Shown one piece after another: positions 33,001 through 43,470 of a stretch of 64,000 nt of DNA. This DNA comes from Pseudocercospora fijiensis CIRAD86 (taxonomy: Eukaryota > Ascomycota > Dothideomycetes > Mycosphaerellales > Mycosphaerellaceae). Position 1 is the stretch's first letter. Each line of letters begins with the position of its first letter. The position numbers and the translations under genes were made by a program. Under the pieces are notes generated by a model. It made no database searches. It saw nothing but the letters and a program-made list of their open reading frames with translations, and was not told the origin of the DNA. The stretch lies in the NCBI RefSeq assembly GCF_000340215.1, contig NW_006921546.1:566788-630787 (forward strand), written 5' to 3'.

Positions 33001-33193
33001 AGCAAATCATTCGGAATGATGGCCGACACAGCCGGAAATCTGTGCCCATACTCAGACTTCTGTTGCCATGTCAGTGTCAGCCACACGTTGCACATCTTAC
33101 TCTAAGCTCTCCCTCTCGCGCAAAATAACCGTGACGGCTTTCAGCTTGCCTTCGATCAGCAAATCGCACGCAAATTGATAGAAAGCCATTGGC

Positions 33194-34157
33194 TTGGGAC
33201 CATTCGTTGTTCTGCCTCATAATGCCCGAGATGGAGACGCTGTTGGCGGAACTCGGAAGCATCGTGGCGAACGAGCACCTGGAAGTCTCGTGTATGTCGG
33301 CGCCGGTGGATTGGACAAGTTCAATCATTTCTGTCCTCGTCCTTTCGGGCTTTCCGATCATAAGGACATCGATGACATGATGCAGAAGATCGGTGGGGCT
33401 GGATGTGCGTTGGTGTACGGTGTGCGCGGGAAAGCTATAATTTTCCCACCGGACTGGGTAGATGACTCCAAGACGTATGTGCCCGAGGATGCTCCCGATC
33501 ATCCGTCAACGGTTACTCGACCAGGTAATACCAGCGCTACTCTTCCAGCTCCTGACACCGATTCATATAAGAGCAAGTTGCTAGATGTCCCGGTGAGGCG
33601 TAGTGGTCTCAGCTAAGTGCAAGTTCCAGGAGAGATGGTGCGAAGCGAGGTGTTCGTGATTGAGGATGACGAGGAGCCAGACGAAGAGGGTATGTACGAC
33701 ACTGTCGACGCCAGATCGCATCCCGCTGGCGCATCGGCTAGTGAGGCATCTGCCGGTTACGGATCTGGCAATGCTCCAGCGCGCAAGAAGATTCCCGAGA
33801 AGGATATGGAGAAGCGCGATAAGGTGAACGATGACTGGCGATTGCTCTGGAATTGGCGATACCATTCCACCAATCCCGCTACTTCCGCGAAGTCCTGCTG
33901 TGTATCTACAGCGATGATGAGAACGACTATCCGGCTCCTGAAGATGAGCAGGTCCTCCATACCGACAACTGCTGCAGTCACTGCAACTCTGCCTATCCTC
34001 GCCGATCCGAATGAATATTTGCCTGGCACGACGAGGTGCAAACGGACTCCCAGACCTTGGACACAATTCGGGATACGCTGCAGACGGTGTGGCATCCTTA
34101 CTGCACTTGCAAGATAGGCAAGTGTTCGGACCCAACGGCTGTTATTGATTTATGAGC
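33194..34157 (+). pseudogene. broken gene with possible RecQ-type zinc segment
   Basis: One frame reads DKFNHFCPRPFGLSDHKDID then a Pro/Asp-rich stretch to a TAA at 33614, and continues open into VFVIEDDEEPDEEGMYDTVD and a Lys/Asp-rich region to about 33850. Another frame then gives REVLLCIYSDD, an acidic loop and DNCCSHCNSAYP, a TGA, and WHPYCTCKIGKC. The order RE-x-LL-x(2)-(Y/F) then C-C-x(2)-C recalls the zinc-binding part of RecQ helicases, including telomere-linked ones of fungi; the first cysteine of that motif is Phe here, and no helicase motor motif was found. The assignment is tentative. The gene is broken by at least one frameshift and two stops. Confidence 0.35.
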
Positions 34158-34518
34158 AAGAGTCGTTGGTGCGACAGGACCTAGTGTTGTTGACGCATCG
34201 TCCTTCGCCCTTACCCCACTAGGTCATCCACAGTCCACGGTATAGTTCTTGGATGTGTTGCATACATTCCGAGAGCCGGCAAAACCACCAAGAGCGCCGA
34301 AGTTGAACACCAGAGCTGGCATGGCAGTGCCATACATGAAGGAGGGGTGGACTGTTGCTGCAACCACCTTGTTCCCAGACCCATACCGGCACGGCAACCT
34401 GTTCTCTCGTGTCCCATACAGCTGCATTATCGACAAGCAGCTGGTGTGGGCGATGAGCCAGGTTTTCAAGGATCACAAATCGCTGGAAATCTTCTGAGGT
34501 GAGGTTGATATCACCAAG

Positions 34519-35151
34519 ATGCCTCAGAAATTCAGTGACTGGCATTGTGATGATGGTGCTGACCGGCGCAGGGAGACAGCCGTGGAGAGATCTGTCGCAG
34601 GACATCGCGCCAAAGGTATACCAGCGCCAGATCCAGATCCAGACTCAGCTGCAGTTTCACGAGCAGCGGAAGGAAATGAAGAAGAAGAAGAAGAAGAAGG
34701 AAGGGCGGCTAGACCGTAAACTGCAGCACAACATCGTACTGCAAAGAACAAGCAGCGCAACACTGACAAGCGTGCCGCGCTCGCCGTGCGCATCCAAGCC
34801 GCCAAGAATTCAGAAGCACAGTTACAAGCTGGTGTTGAATCCGGTCCAGTTGACGATAATCCTGGCTCTTCGCGTAGCCGTGGGACAGGACTTGACAGAG
34901 ACGGAGATGTCGAGATGGCAGATGCAGATACTTCGGATTAGCAACGAAAGCGTGTTGCAAATCAGCACCCAGATGTATTGCACACGCCCCGCGCAGCTGC
35001 TCCGGGTACTCCAACATCACAATGTCGCCGGCCGGCTCGGGGAAGAAGCAGTAGAGGACTTGTGGGATCAAGTGGACGCTACCATGACTTCTGCAGAGGC
35101 AACTAATGCCCGGAACCAGGCCCATCTGACTATTGCGTCCGAATGGGTTGA
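34519..35151 (+). pseudogene. charged nuclear-type protein gene with in-frame stops
   Basis: ATG at 34519 (MPQKFSDWHCDDGADRRR) opens a frame with a DPDPD stretch, a run of glutamates (34675-34700) and then, after TAA at 34717, AAQHRTAKNKQRNTDKRAAL and an acidic end (DGDVEMADADTSD). TAG at 34939 follows and the frame stays open past it (QRKRVANQHPDVLHTPRAAA). The bias to charged residues in one frame on both sides of each stop supports a single gene with CAA/CAG changed to stops. The TGA at 35149 may be the original end. No domain recognised. Confidence 0.45.
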
Positions 35152-35339
35152 AGCCGTGTCCGTATTCGTATGCCTTCGCGTCGCGTTGAAGAAGGTGTCC
35201 TTTTCTTCGGCACTCGCTCGCATGAGAACAGTCCAAGTCGCACTCTGAGGGTAGTAAGAGTGACTGAGGTTGGCGACATCCCGCAAGCAAGCATGCAATG
35301 CCAAGAGGCATAGCTGAGTGAAGGGTGTGCGATCCAAGC

Positions 35340-35891
35340 TCAGCGCAAGAAGAAGGAATGCGCTTGATCAAGCTGTCTGGGATGGCGTGTGGCACGAAGA
35401 CAAGGCGCTCCATTTGCATGCTGGCCGCATTCTGGCGACAGATGCTGGCCAGAAGAGATCAGGAGGTGCTTGTCGTCGCTGTTTGGTATGAACTCCGATG
35501 ACAATGACTGTGGAGGGTATAGCTGCATTTAATGGTATCTTGGTCGTGATCGTGATCGTGATGCTGTCTTGTCCTTATGCCGCACTCGTCTCAATCTTAC
35601 ATCGCTGTGTCTGGTGGTATCGGTGCTTGCCACGTCGCATTTTTCGGCTTGAAGAGATTCTTCGCGTTCCCGTCACGTCCAATTGTTGCATTTGGAGGCT
35701 TCAAGGCATGATTCGCATGCGATATGGGTAGCGTTGGTTTCAGCAACGATTTCTCCAAGCAACGCATCTTCCACCGTCGGCATCGTGTATTCCTGGGAGT
35801 TTCGGAGTCCGACGTTTCTGGGAAAGGGACTTTGGGACGGTATGGGCATGCGCACAATGGCGTGAGACTCGGATTTGCTGTGTTCAGACAT
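35340..35891 (-). pseudogene. hypothetical gene, one frame with two stops
   Basis: ATG at 35891 (MSEHSKSESHAIVRMP) opens a polar frame with a C-x(2)-C-x(5)-C cluster (HIACESCLEASKCNNW). A TGA at 35673 (CGA changed?) and a TAA near 35529 interrupt it, and the frame ends at TGA at 35340. Between the stops the text is Arg/Ser/Asp-rich (REREESLQAEKCDVASTDTT). No family recognised. Confidence 0.35.
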
Positions 35892-35980
35892 TGTTGTTGA
35901 CGTTGGAGAGCCAGAGCGAAGATGAGGGCAAAGATCTTTGGAAGTGCGGGTGCCAGCCTCAGGAACGAAACATTGGCTGG

Positions 35981-36310
35981 CTAAGCGAGTGGTCTGTGCA
36001 CCGAGACAACTTTCAATTCGCTTTCACCAGCCGGCTTCACCGTCGCATCACAACAATAATTTCCACACTCCTCCTCCCACACCCTCGAAATGCACTGAAT
36101 CCACCGATTGGAGTTGATTCCAGGCACTATCAACGCATGGGGCTTGTCAAAGTGTCCAACACGACAACGACAAGCACGCAAAACCGCATCCAAGTCCTTC
36201 AAATCCTCCGAATGTCTCCATCTCTTCGCGACGGCGACGATGACGACCGCACTCGTCGCAGCGCCTTCACTGTTAGCGGGCTCTATGAACATGGACGGTG
36301 TCTCAGGCAT
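35981..36310 (-). CDS. 109-aa hypothetical protein
   Basis: ATG at 36310 in good context (CCCCATGCC) opens 109 codons without interruption to TAG at 35981. The product has an Ala/Val-rich stretch (SEGAATSAVVIVAVAKRWR), a CRCRVGHF segment and two Cys pairs, and ends VVSVHRPLA. The same last eight codons and stop (VSVHRPLA then TAG) are found on the minus strand at about 19.71-19.74 kb, suggesting a diverged relative there. No family recognised. An intact frame with a good start makes it more likely real than most neighbours. Confidence 0.45.
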   Translation of the reverse strand: MPETPSMFIEPANSEGAATSAVVIVAVAKRWRHSEDLKDLDAVLRACRCRVGHFDKPHALIVPGINSNRWIQCISRVWEEECGNYCCDATVKPAGESELKVVSVHRPLA

Positions 36311-36490
36311 GGGGAATGAATTCTAGATGATCAAGAATCGGGTTGAAGTGCCAGGCCCTCGTACGAGGCAGGCAAGCAGGCCTCTTACACCGCACTTCTC
36401 TTCGACAACAGCAATCTGTGTCCCATCGCCGGGGTCTCGGTATCAAGTACGGCTTCGAAAGCACACGCAGCCATGCCACCAACCCGACAC

Positions 36491-36491
36491 C

Positions 36492-36522
<31 letters not shown>
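36491..36522. repeat. AAGC microsatellite
   Basis: About eight AAGC units, followed by one imperfect unit. Confidence 0.95.
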
Positions 36523-36775
36523 TCAAGCAAGAGGTGGGAGACGGACCGTGGAAGTTGTCGAGGCATGCCAAGAAGATGAGACCACAATCAAGCGTAACAC
36601 GGCAGCAGCACTGAACCTGTAAGCATGTGCCATCGCAGGAAGCACTTCGCAGTGCTTGCCGCATCCTTGAAAGGTAGAGTTCAGCCTACGGACATGGAGG
36701 TGTTGACGCAGGTGTTGACGATGACGATGGAGATGACGATGACGATGAAGATGAAGATCCATTGCCTATAGTTGG

Positions 36776-37352
36776 ATGCGCCACATACTGCCTGGCAACT
36801 CAAGCGCAGAGACAGGAGCCATAATGTCGGCAGTGCTACAGCATGTTGGCCTTCGCTATGATCGAAGCGAGGACAGCGAGCTGAGCATAGCGCACATCGA
36901 AGGACTGGGAGTTGGGCATGAAGCCCTATTTCAACTACTGTCAGCACTCCTCACCAGCCTCTCTTGGCCCTCAAATCAATTACTCTCCCATTCCAAGACC
37001 GCGGCTCATCGCAAACTCCTCTCCGCCGCATCCACCTCCGCCTTACACGTCAACAATCTCTTCGAGGCTCTCCGTATCTATCCCATAGATGTCGACGTCG
37101 TCATCTAAATCGATCGCAGCAGCAACATCTCCGCCATCTCTACCATCCTCGACACTATCAGCACCATCAGCACCATCAGCACAGCATCAGCAGCATCATC
37201 TGCAGCACGAGTAAGCTCGCGAGAACGGCGTACGCTGCTCGAGTTCTCCTTGTCGATTGCGGCCGGCATCATCTCAAGGCCCTTCTCCTAGATTTCAACA
37301 GCTTTGCTCGATTTGCCGGAGGTGTTGACAACACCAACAGCTAAGATCGCTT
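36776..37352 (+). pseudogene. hypothetical frame with TAA and TAG
   Basis: ATG at 36776 opens 110 codons (SELSIAHIEGLGVGHEALFQ, Leu/Ser-rich). After TAA at 37106 the frame stays open through an Ile/Ser/Thr-rich stretch (ISAISTILDTISTIST) produced by an imperfect ATCAGCACC repeat, past a TAG near 37290, to TGA at about 37350. No family recognised. The stops could be real ends. Confidence 0.28.
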
Positions 37353-37670
37353 TCTGAAGGACATCGTCACATCCAGGATCAAGTAACCAGCGGAGGTGTC
37401 GCCACAGTTCCGCTGGACAGCACAAAAGAAGGTCGGGATGAGCTGGTTCTGGACGCTGTCAGCATTGCATGTCTCGCCAAAGCTTGCGATGGGATGATGC
37501 TTACCACTATGCGCCGTATCTGGCCGAGATCCATCTTTCCAACAGCTGTGTGGACGGTCATTATGTTCTCAATCTCCCTGACCATTCGACATTTTGTGGT
37601 GAACGCAGGACCGGTGTTGTCCTTCCATTCCTACTTAGTTGAGACCTGGTTCTAGATCTTCTCAACAATC

Positions 37671-38010
37671 TCACGGTATGTATCCTGAGCCAGCTTCTTT
37701 ACGGCATCCTTGACGATTTGCAAGCCAGTACCCATCATCCTCCTCCAGACCATGCGCCAGTAGCTCATCGTCCTTGCTGGTATCCCAGTAAGTGCGGAGG
37801 ACGTTCTGACAGGAATTCATCAGAATGTGAAACCCCACCAGTCCGCAAAGCCTATCGCCACAGCTTCCACCCTTGCCGTCGTTCACAGCATCAATGAGGA
37901 TCATAGGGTCGTCTGTCGTCTGCTTGGTCAACCGAGGGCCGATCGGCGATGAGCCTTCAGAGCTTTCCAAAGATGGCCGATGACACGTTCGGCCGCGATG
38001 AACCTGCGCG
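37671..38010 (-). other. possible exon, hypothetical
   Basis: An open minus-strand frame without ATG reads SSEGSSPIGPRLTKQTTDDP, then ILIDAVNDGKGGSCGDRLCG and a Glu/Asp-rich end. The plus strand is also partly open here. Unknown. Confidence 0.25.
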
Positions 38011-38189
38011 TGCTGATCTCAAGGACTTTGAGGGCAAGCCATGAGACGAATTGGATACCAGGAGATGGGTGCAGAAGTCTCGAAGGGCACAACCTGCAGT
38101 GAGGGCAACGCCAGAAATGTGGGTAGAAGACTTCTACCTCAGCATGGCAGGAGGCAGCGAGGCAGCATAGGCGGATATAGTGAAGCCTA

Positions 38190-38982
38190 TTCTCGGGTGA
38201 AATCTATTCTCGACGAGAACGTCTGGGCTGCAGCAACTGATACTATTGTAGCAATAATCAAGCGCGAGTTCCTTGCACGCTTCCGAACAGTTGGTATTCA
38301 GGTGGAAAACGACCCGACGAGCGAGGTCCGCACATTACGATACACTCCATGACTTGTACCAGCGTACAGCTGCGACGATGCGGTGGCGTGGAGCCAGAAC
38401 CTGCTGTTCACCACCCATTGTCGACCATGGCGAAGATCCAGATGACACACTTCATCACTTCCTTCATCGAGGGCTTGCATGACAAAGGACTACTACAACA
38501 CCTGCTGGACACTGGCGCCATGTATCGGAGAGCACACGCGCTTGTTGCTGCTGAATCGCCGCATGGATCGTGCAGGAAGCAGTCTCAGCTTTTGTCCAGA
38601 ATTCTGCCGGCAATGCTGAGCTAAGAGGCAGTACCAAGGTCTAGTCAGTCGCGGCATTCCATTCCAACCATCGTCAGCTTCGCTTGGCAGTATCAGCCGC
38701 AGGCACAGCGCCATGGGCAGAGGCAACTCACTGCTGGTCCTCAAGCGGCAGCCCCATCGCAACAGCAATACCGACCGCAAACACCACCGGGCGGACCAGC
38801 CTCGCGGAGATGGCGCAATAACCACCCCTCTCCCGAGATGAGGCCAACGCTTGATGTTGCAGCGAGTCGCTCCACCTCCACCGCAGCGCCGAACCAGGTT
38901 GGTCTTGGCCTACCTACGCAGGCTCAGTTACAGGAACCTCACTTCACAACCCCGGCTCAAGCGGCGGTAAGGTAATGACCCT
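38190..38982 (+). mobile_element. retrotransposon gag-like relic
   Basis: The text IIKREFLARFRTVGIQVEND resembles the start of fungal retroelement gag proteins (FxxEFLxRFR). A second frame continues with MTHFITSFIEGLHDKGLLQH and LLDTGAMYRRAHALVAAE, like the F(V/I)xGLxD..L...L....SL..A..LA.E pattern of gag. After a TAA at about 38622 the same frame holds a Gln/Pro-rich tail (QYQPQAQRHGQ, AAAPSQQQYRPQTPPGG) to TAA-TGA at 38977. No CCHC knuckle, protease or LTR is seen. The element is broken. Confidence 0.4.
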
Positions 38983-39128
38983 TCAGACCGCGCCGCACGC
39001 CAACCTGCCTCCGCAACTGCAACCGACACCGACAAAGAAGCCGACAGGCGAGTGGAGAGTGACCTTCAACTACTACGATGTCTTTGGGCCGCTACCTGGT
39101 GACCTGATACAGACTGTGCAGGACTGCT

Positions 39129-39374
39129 ATGAGCTTTTCGGCAACTAGCGTTCCTCATATTCCACCTCCTCCCTCGTCTGCTGTGGGCGAAACTGCGCAT
39201 CACCTTCAACAAAGTCAAGATCGGGATGGACAAGATCACTATCATCGGCAAGACCCACTAAGCAGGAGGCAAGCTCGCGATGAAGCCAGAGCATATGCCG
39301 AAGATTCTCAACTGGCAGAGCCACAAGTTGCTGCTAAGATGCGTAGGTTCCACGGGAATGAGTCACTAGTGTAA
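39129..39374 (+). other. possible downstream piece of the gag-like relic
   Basis: A Gln/Arg/Asp-rich plus-strand frame from the ATG at 39129 (HHLQQSQDRDGQDHYHRQD) follows the gag-like text and overlaps another open frame that ends at 39148. It may be the tail of the same protein. Confidence 0.25.
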
Positions 39375-39413
39375 GGGCCTACATCAAGAACTTCTCGGAG
39401 GTCATGCGAAGAC

Positions 39414-39939
39414 TCATGAGCGGTCGACTAGCGTGGCGATGAGAGCAGAAGAGACTTGGAAATAATCCTCTTTAATAAAGCGAATCAGGCTTAGAAATTT
39501 CTCTGGAGATGCGATGGCAGAGATGAGGCTTAGGAGTCTTTTGATGCAGATCTTGGCTACACGTTTACCGGCGAACGGAGGATAGTGGATAATGTCGATC
39601 AACTTGATAACTTCTTTGGCCGATGGCATGCACGATTTCGAGTAACCCAGAGGAAGGAAGGTTGAGAAGCACACATGGAAAATGTCGGGCGGGTCACGTA
39701 CTTGATGATTGCATCCTTGATGACGACTACCTTGAGTTCGGACCAGTCCAGCTTGGTGCCTTTGGACAGGATTTCTTGCTTGATGCGACCGCAGAAGATG
39801 GCGAGATAGTCGGTATCGTCGCTGTATAGCTGTCGCAAGAACTTTCGTCAAACTCTTGGTTAGAACCATGAGCATAGTCCGAGTCGTTGTCGGTTTCCTT
39901 GTACGTGATGGATTTGTGCTTTGTGTGCTTCCGGGCCAT
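39414..39939 (-). pseudogene. hypothetical gene with fungal-type leader, one frameshift
   Basis: ATG at 39939 (MARKHTKHKSITYKETDN) follows about 100 bases of C/T-rich leader, as in expressed fungal genes. After about 33 codons the frame changes near 39840 to LRQLYSDDTDYLAIFCGRI and runs to about 39690, then text continues in the first-listed frame as SAKEVIKLIDIIHYPPFAGK and a helical stretch to TGA at 39414. The second change could be an intron starting at GTGACC, but the first has no room for one. The product would be about 160 residues, mostly helical. No family recognised. Confidence 0.4.
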
Positions 39940-40116
39940 GGCTGCTAAGTCGATGATGCTGGCAGAGGATTAGAGGGAGTTTGGGAAATGGCGGAAGATG
40001 TAGAAAGTTGGGATGAGAAGGAGAGAAGTTGTTGTTCAGGGAGGAGGAATTTTATTGAGATGAGGTGCAGGTCTGCGGCGCCAATCGACCGTAGCCATTC
40101 TACGCTGCGCTGGTAG

Positions 40117-40252
40117 TTCTCGTGAATCTTGAGACGTTGGTGGGAATTCTGATAACGAGACTTTGACTACAGCAGTTCTGATGAATCTTGAGACTTTGAC
40201 TGGAATTCTGATGACGAGACTTGGACGACAGCAATTCTGGCAATGAGACTTA
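40117..40252. repeat. tandem repeat, 58 bp, 2.3 copies
   Basis: AATCTTGAGAC starts units at 40125 and 40183, each with GGAATTCTGAT.ACGAGACTT; a truncated third copy follows. Confidence 0.8.
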
Positions 40253-40371
40253 GGCTCCAAGTTGTGCGAACGGCCAGGCGGTCGAGCGGCGAACGACGCT
40301 GGCGAATAGCGCTGGCGATTGTCGCTGGCGATTGTCGCTGGCGATGGAGGCGATGGCGATACTGAGTCGGG

Positions 40372-40684
40372 TGCTTCGTTGTTTGTCGCCTGTCACCATC
40401 CTCCCTCCCTACAGTCCGTACACTACCTCACCAAGGATGGTTCCCTCAGCAAGCTTTCCAAAGGCAAGCATGCATACCGTTTTCAGTGGTGCTGGTCGCT
40501 TCAAAGGCAGGTCGGTGCAGTGCAAAGCTTCGTTGTTTGTCACCATCCTCCCTCCCTCCAAACTCCACGCCGTCCAGAGCGTACCGCTGCCTCACCAAGG
40601 ACGGTGCTCTTCGCAAGCGTTCCGAAAGCAAGCCTGCATACCATTTTCGGTTGTAGTGAAGGCAGGGCGGGTGCAATGCCATGC
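40372..40684. repeat. tandem duplication, 155 bp
   Basis: GCTTCGTTGTTTGTC starts two adjacent units at 40372 and 40527. Both contain CACCATCCTCCCTCCCT, CCTCACCAAGGA.GGT and a final ..GGCA..GGTGCA. Just upstream (40300-40345) is a run of GTCGCTGGCGATT. Confidence 0.85.
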
Positions 40685-40714
40685 AGTGAATTGCATTCAT
40701 TCTGCAGCGTGAAA

Positions 40715-40978
40715 ATGGCGAAGAAGAGCTTCCAAAACAGCTACACGGACGGAGATGATCGAGCGCATCATTGGCACAGCCAGATGTGGACTCAGGCATT
40801 GAGCGATGCGCAGCTGGCGCGCGAATGGGGTTGGGTGTTTGTGAAGCGGCAGACTCATCGCACCAACAAGCACGCGCAAAGCACGGCGGAAGAGAAGGTC
40901 AAAGAACAGCAGGTGGCGGTGAGGCAGGGCGGCGGCGTGCGCACGCTGAGGATTCGCTGGGCTATGTCGCTGAAGTAG
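40715..40978 (+). CDS. 87-aa basic helical protein
   Basis: ATG at 40715 (MAKKSFQNSYTDGDDRAH) sits in good context directly after the 155-bp duplication. The product has Trp-containing and charged helical text (WTQALSDAQLAREWGWVFVK) and a basic tail, with no membrane segment. The frame is open further upstream through the duplication, so a longer product of 219 residues is possible but less natural. No family recognised. Confidence 0.4.
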   Translation: MAKKSFQNSYTDGDDRAHHWHSQMWTQALSDAQLAREWGWVFVKRQTHRTNKHAQSTAEEKVKEQQVAVRQGGGVRTLRIRWAMSLK

Positions 40979-41197
40979 ACCACTTTTGGTCCGCCAGGCA
41001 TGGTACTGAGGCTCCTCATAGGCGCACGACTGTTGACGAGAACTGATCGCATGATTACGATTTTGGCGAATCTTGCTGAACTCCGTTGGTTGCCCAGCTG
41101 GAGGGAGCTCCGTCAAGCACACCATTGGTGAGAATTCTGATCCTTCGTCTTCATTCTCATCCGGACGCCATCATATCAGCAGTGGTAAGGCTACTCA

Positions 41198-42455
41198 TCA
41201 TTCATCTTCATCCTCATCCAGACGCTGGCATCGTTGAGAGCCGCGCCTATCTTCCCTTAGCTGCACTAGCCAGTCATGAATCTTCTGCATCTTCCTCCGC
41301 CCCACACGATACTGTTCAAGGTCATCTTCATCATCGTTCGTCTGCTGGAAAATACCATCGTGGGATCGAGCTGTATTGCTTGCCCAGGGTTGGATGTCGT
41401 CTTGGATTGCCTTCAGCTTATCCATAGTCATGGGATGAAAGCTTTGATAGGTGAATGCATCCTTTTGGATCTTGGTGAGGTTGGAGCGTAACTCGACCAC
41501 CAGGTCGGCATAGGTCTGTGCGCGAGCATGTTCTTTTCCACCCTCAACGCCGTAAGCCATGCATTATTCCAGTACGGGATGAGTCTTGAAGGCGATAGCA
41601 GGAGTGCCGAGCCAAGGGATCCGGAGCTCCTTGATGAATTGGATGAGCCAGTATACTGTTGTGGTTCGTTGCTCGACTTCCTCGAGACGTGGGAGGCAGC
41701 AGTTGGAGAAATCATAGCCTAATTTCGCAAGCAGTGTATCGAGATTGCCAGGCTCGGCCAGAATTTGCTGTGTGATGACCGTTTCTTGCGATTCGATTCG
41801 GCGAGCGTCAGTATCGTGGATGAACTCTTTGAAGAATTGTATGATTTCTTCCTCTGTCGGGCCGGAGGCAGTAAGGAAGCGGAACCAGTCGGGGATGTAG
41901 TGAGTAAGAAGCGATGCGATGAGACGATTGGATTCGGAGACTGCGGCTATGGCTGAATGTAGGTCGCCCGTTCGTGTCGAGTACTCTGACAAGTATGCTC
42001 TGAGCTTTGGGTAGAATAACAAGACAGCTCGCAAAGTTTGGTCGCAAGGGAGTAGACAGCTGCAGATGAGCGTATGATGTCGGCGGCGCCGATGAGTCCG
42101 GGTGTGAGGTATTGAAGCCGAATGTCGAGAGCTCTCCCGGCTGCGTAGTCTCGATATGTTTGCCCAGCAAGCAGTCACGTTGTGATTTGTGTTTTGCCAG
42201 TCCGGCGGAGGGTGCTGATGCTGATTGCTGAGAGTTCTTGCTCTGTAGCTGGTGCACAACAGCGCGGTAGTCAGGAGATCCTGAGATGTAGGCGATGATG
42301 TAGGAGAGGACGACGCAAGGAGAGTGATCGCGAATTGCGGCGAACGCAGATGCGCGGGTCAAGATTGAAGTGATCCAAGTGGTAGGACGGTGCGGATGGG
42401 TTTCAGAAAGCAAGAGGCATTGCGGATTCAATCGCGTAGGAAGTGATGTTTGCAA
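41198..42455 (-). pseudogene. hypothetical gene, about 400 codons, one frameshift and one TAA
   Basis: The upstream frame (42455 to about 42060; ITSILTRASAFAAIRDHSPC, then a Gln/Ser-rich stretch) changes near 42050 to one reading LRAYLSEYSTRTGDLHSAIA, SGPTEEEIIQFFKEFIHDTD and so on to a TAA at 41564. The same frame continues from ATG 41560 (MAYGVEGGKEHARAQTYADL) for 120 codons with an acidic end (LDEDEDE) and TGA at 41198. The coding character on both sides of TAA is strong. The product would be mostly helical and soluble. No family recognised. The real 5' end is unknown. Confidence 0.5.
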
Positions 42456-42546
42456 GAAATAGGGCAGTACCTACATTGCAGGAGAGATATACTTGACCTT
42501 GTTCGGGGAAGCGCAGATCTATCTGTGCCTGTGTGTATGGGATGCC

Positions 42547-42606
42547 GATGCTCATGCTTATGCTCATGCTTATGCTCATGCTTATGCTCATGCTCATTCA
42601 TGCTCA
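42547..42606. repeat. 12-bp minisatellite ATGCTCATGCTT
   Basis: About four to five units of ATGCTCATGCTT, the last ones degenerate. Confidence 0.9.
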
Positions 42607-42662
42607 CCTCCGTACTGCTGGGTAAGACTTGGTGGGGCAGCGTTGTAAGAGGTGTAGTTCTA

Positions 42663-42775
42663 AGACTCGGGGCTCCTTCTTCGCGGTGCGGTGCGGTGCT
42701 GTTCTGTTCTGTGCTTGGTTGAGACTCGAGGCTCTTTCTTTGCGGTGCGGTGTGGTACGGTGCTGGGCTTGTGTG
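42663..42775. repeat. tandem duplication, 59 bp
   Basis: GACTCGGGGCTCCTTCTTCG and GACTCGAGGCTCTTTCTTTG start the two copies, each followed by CGGTGCGGTG and TGCTTG/GGCTTG. Confidence 0.85.
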
Positions 42776-42836
42776 AGACTGAGTCTCGCAAACTCGATCG
42801 TTCGAAAAGGCCGCGCTCGCGTCGTGGGACAATGTT

Positions 42837-43403
42837 ATGTCCTCTTCTTGCGCCGGAATGGTGGGCTTCTGCAGTATGCTGCTTTACTGTGTTGTACATC
42901 CACCTTGCATCGCATCGCGCATCTCGAATTTGGCCCACGCTGATCCTGAATCTGTCGAGAAGCATTCGCTATGCCGGTGGAGTTGGCTGACCGCCGGCGT
43001 CGTCGCCTTTCCACTGTTCAGCGTACAAGAATGGCGCGCAGAAGCCGTGTGTAGAGTCCGGACATCGTCAATGCATCTTCTGGCCTTCTCTCACCCAAAA
43101 ATGCTGCCTTCCACTACCAGCACTGACGATATGGGCTGCTCGTGTCGCCCAGCTTGCCCTGACCGACACGCGTTGATAGCCAGCGGCGCAATTGGCACCC
43201 CGTTCAAGGCGCACGAGAAGACCATGGTGCAGGGATGGATCAGCGTGGTAGGTATGCTGTACATGCGCGACGGAATGCAGGTGGTGGCGCAGCGGAAACG
43301 GAGAGAGGAGCGGAAGCGCGGAGGCGGTGACATCGATGAGGAGGATGAGGAGGATGAGGAGGCTAATCATCCAGATTTGCACTGTAGAGCTGATCAATTT
43401 TGA
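42837..43403 (+). CDS. 188-aa hypothetical protein ending in the GATC repeat
   Basis: ATG at 42837 opens a frame to TGA at 43403. The N-terminal third is Cys/Ser-rich and hydrophobic (MVGFCSMLLYCVVHPPC), the last part has VQGWISVVGMLYMRDGMQ, then a basic KRKRREERKRGGG and acidic DIDEEDEEDEE stretch. The final codons read the GATCAATTTTGATC repeat itself. The minus strand is open over the same bases. No family recognised. Confidence 0.38.
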   Translation: MSSSCAGMVGFCSMLLYCVVHPPCIASRISNLAHADPESVEKHSLCRWSWLTAGVVAFPLFSVQEWRAEAVCRVRTSSMHLLAFSHPKMLPSTTSTDDMGCSCRPACPDRHALIASGAIGTPFKAHEKTMVQGWISVVGMLYMRDGMQVVAQRKRREERKRGGGDIDEEDEEDEEANHPDLHCRADQF

Positions 43404-43470
43404 TCGGGAGTCGGTGATCAAACCCCGATCACCCCCGCAGAGCTGATCAATTTTGATCAGTTCTGAACGC
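43385..43470 (-). repeat. GATC-motif repeat copy (minus orientation)
   Basis: GCTGATCAATTTTGATCGGG, then GTGATCAAACCCCGATCACC and CCCGCAGAGCTGATCAATTT with TGATCAG. The order TTGATC, CCCCCGCA, TGATCAATTTTGATCA equals the reverse complement of the unit in the 47.1 kb array. Confidence 0.75.

Noticed and set aside
34219..34605. Minus-strand frame that looked like a short-chain dehydrogenase (VDNAAVWDTRE, ATVHPSFMYG)
   Set aside because: The resemblance is limited to scattered residues, the needed Gly-rich and YxxxK motifs are absent, and the plus strand over the same bases is equally open.
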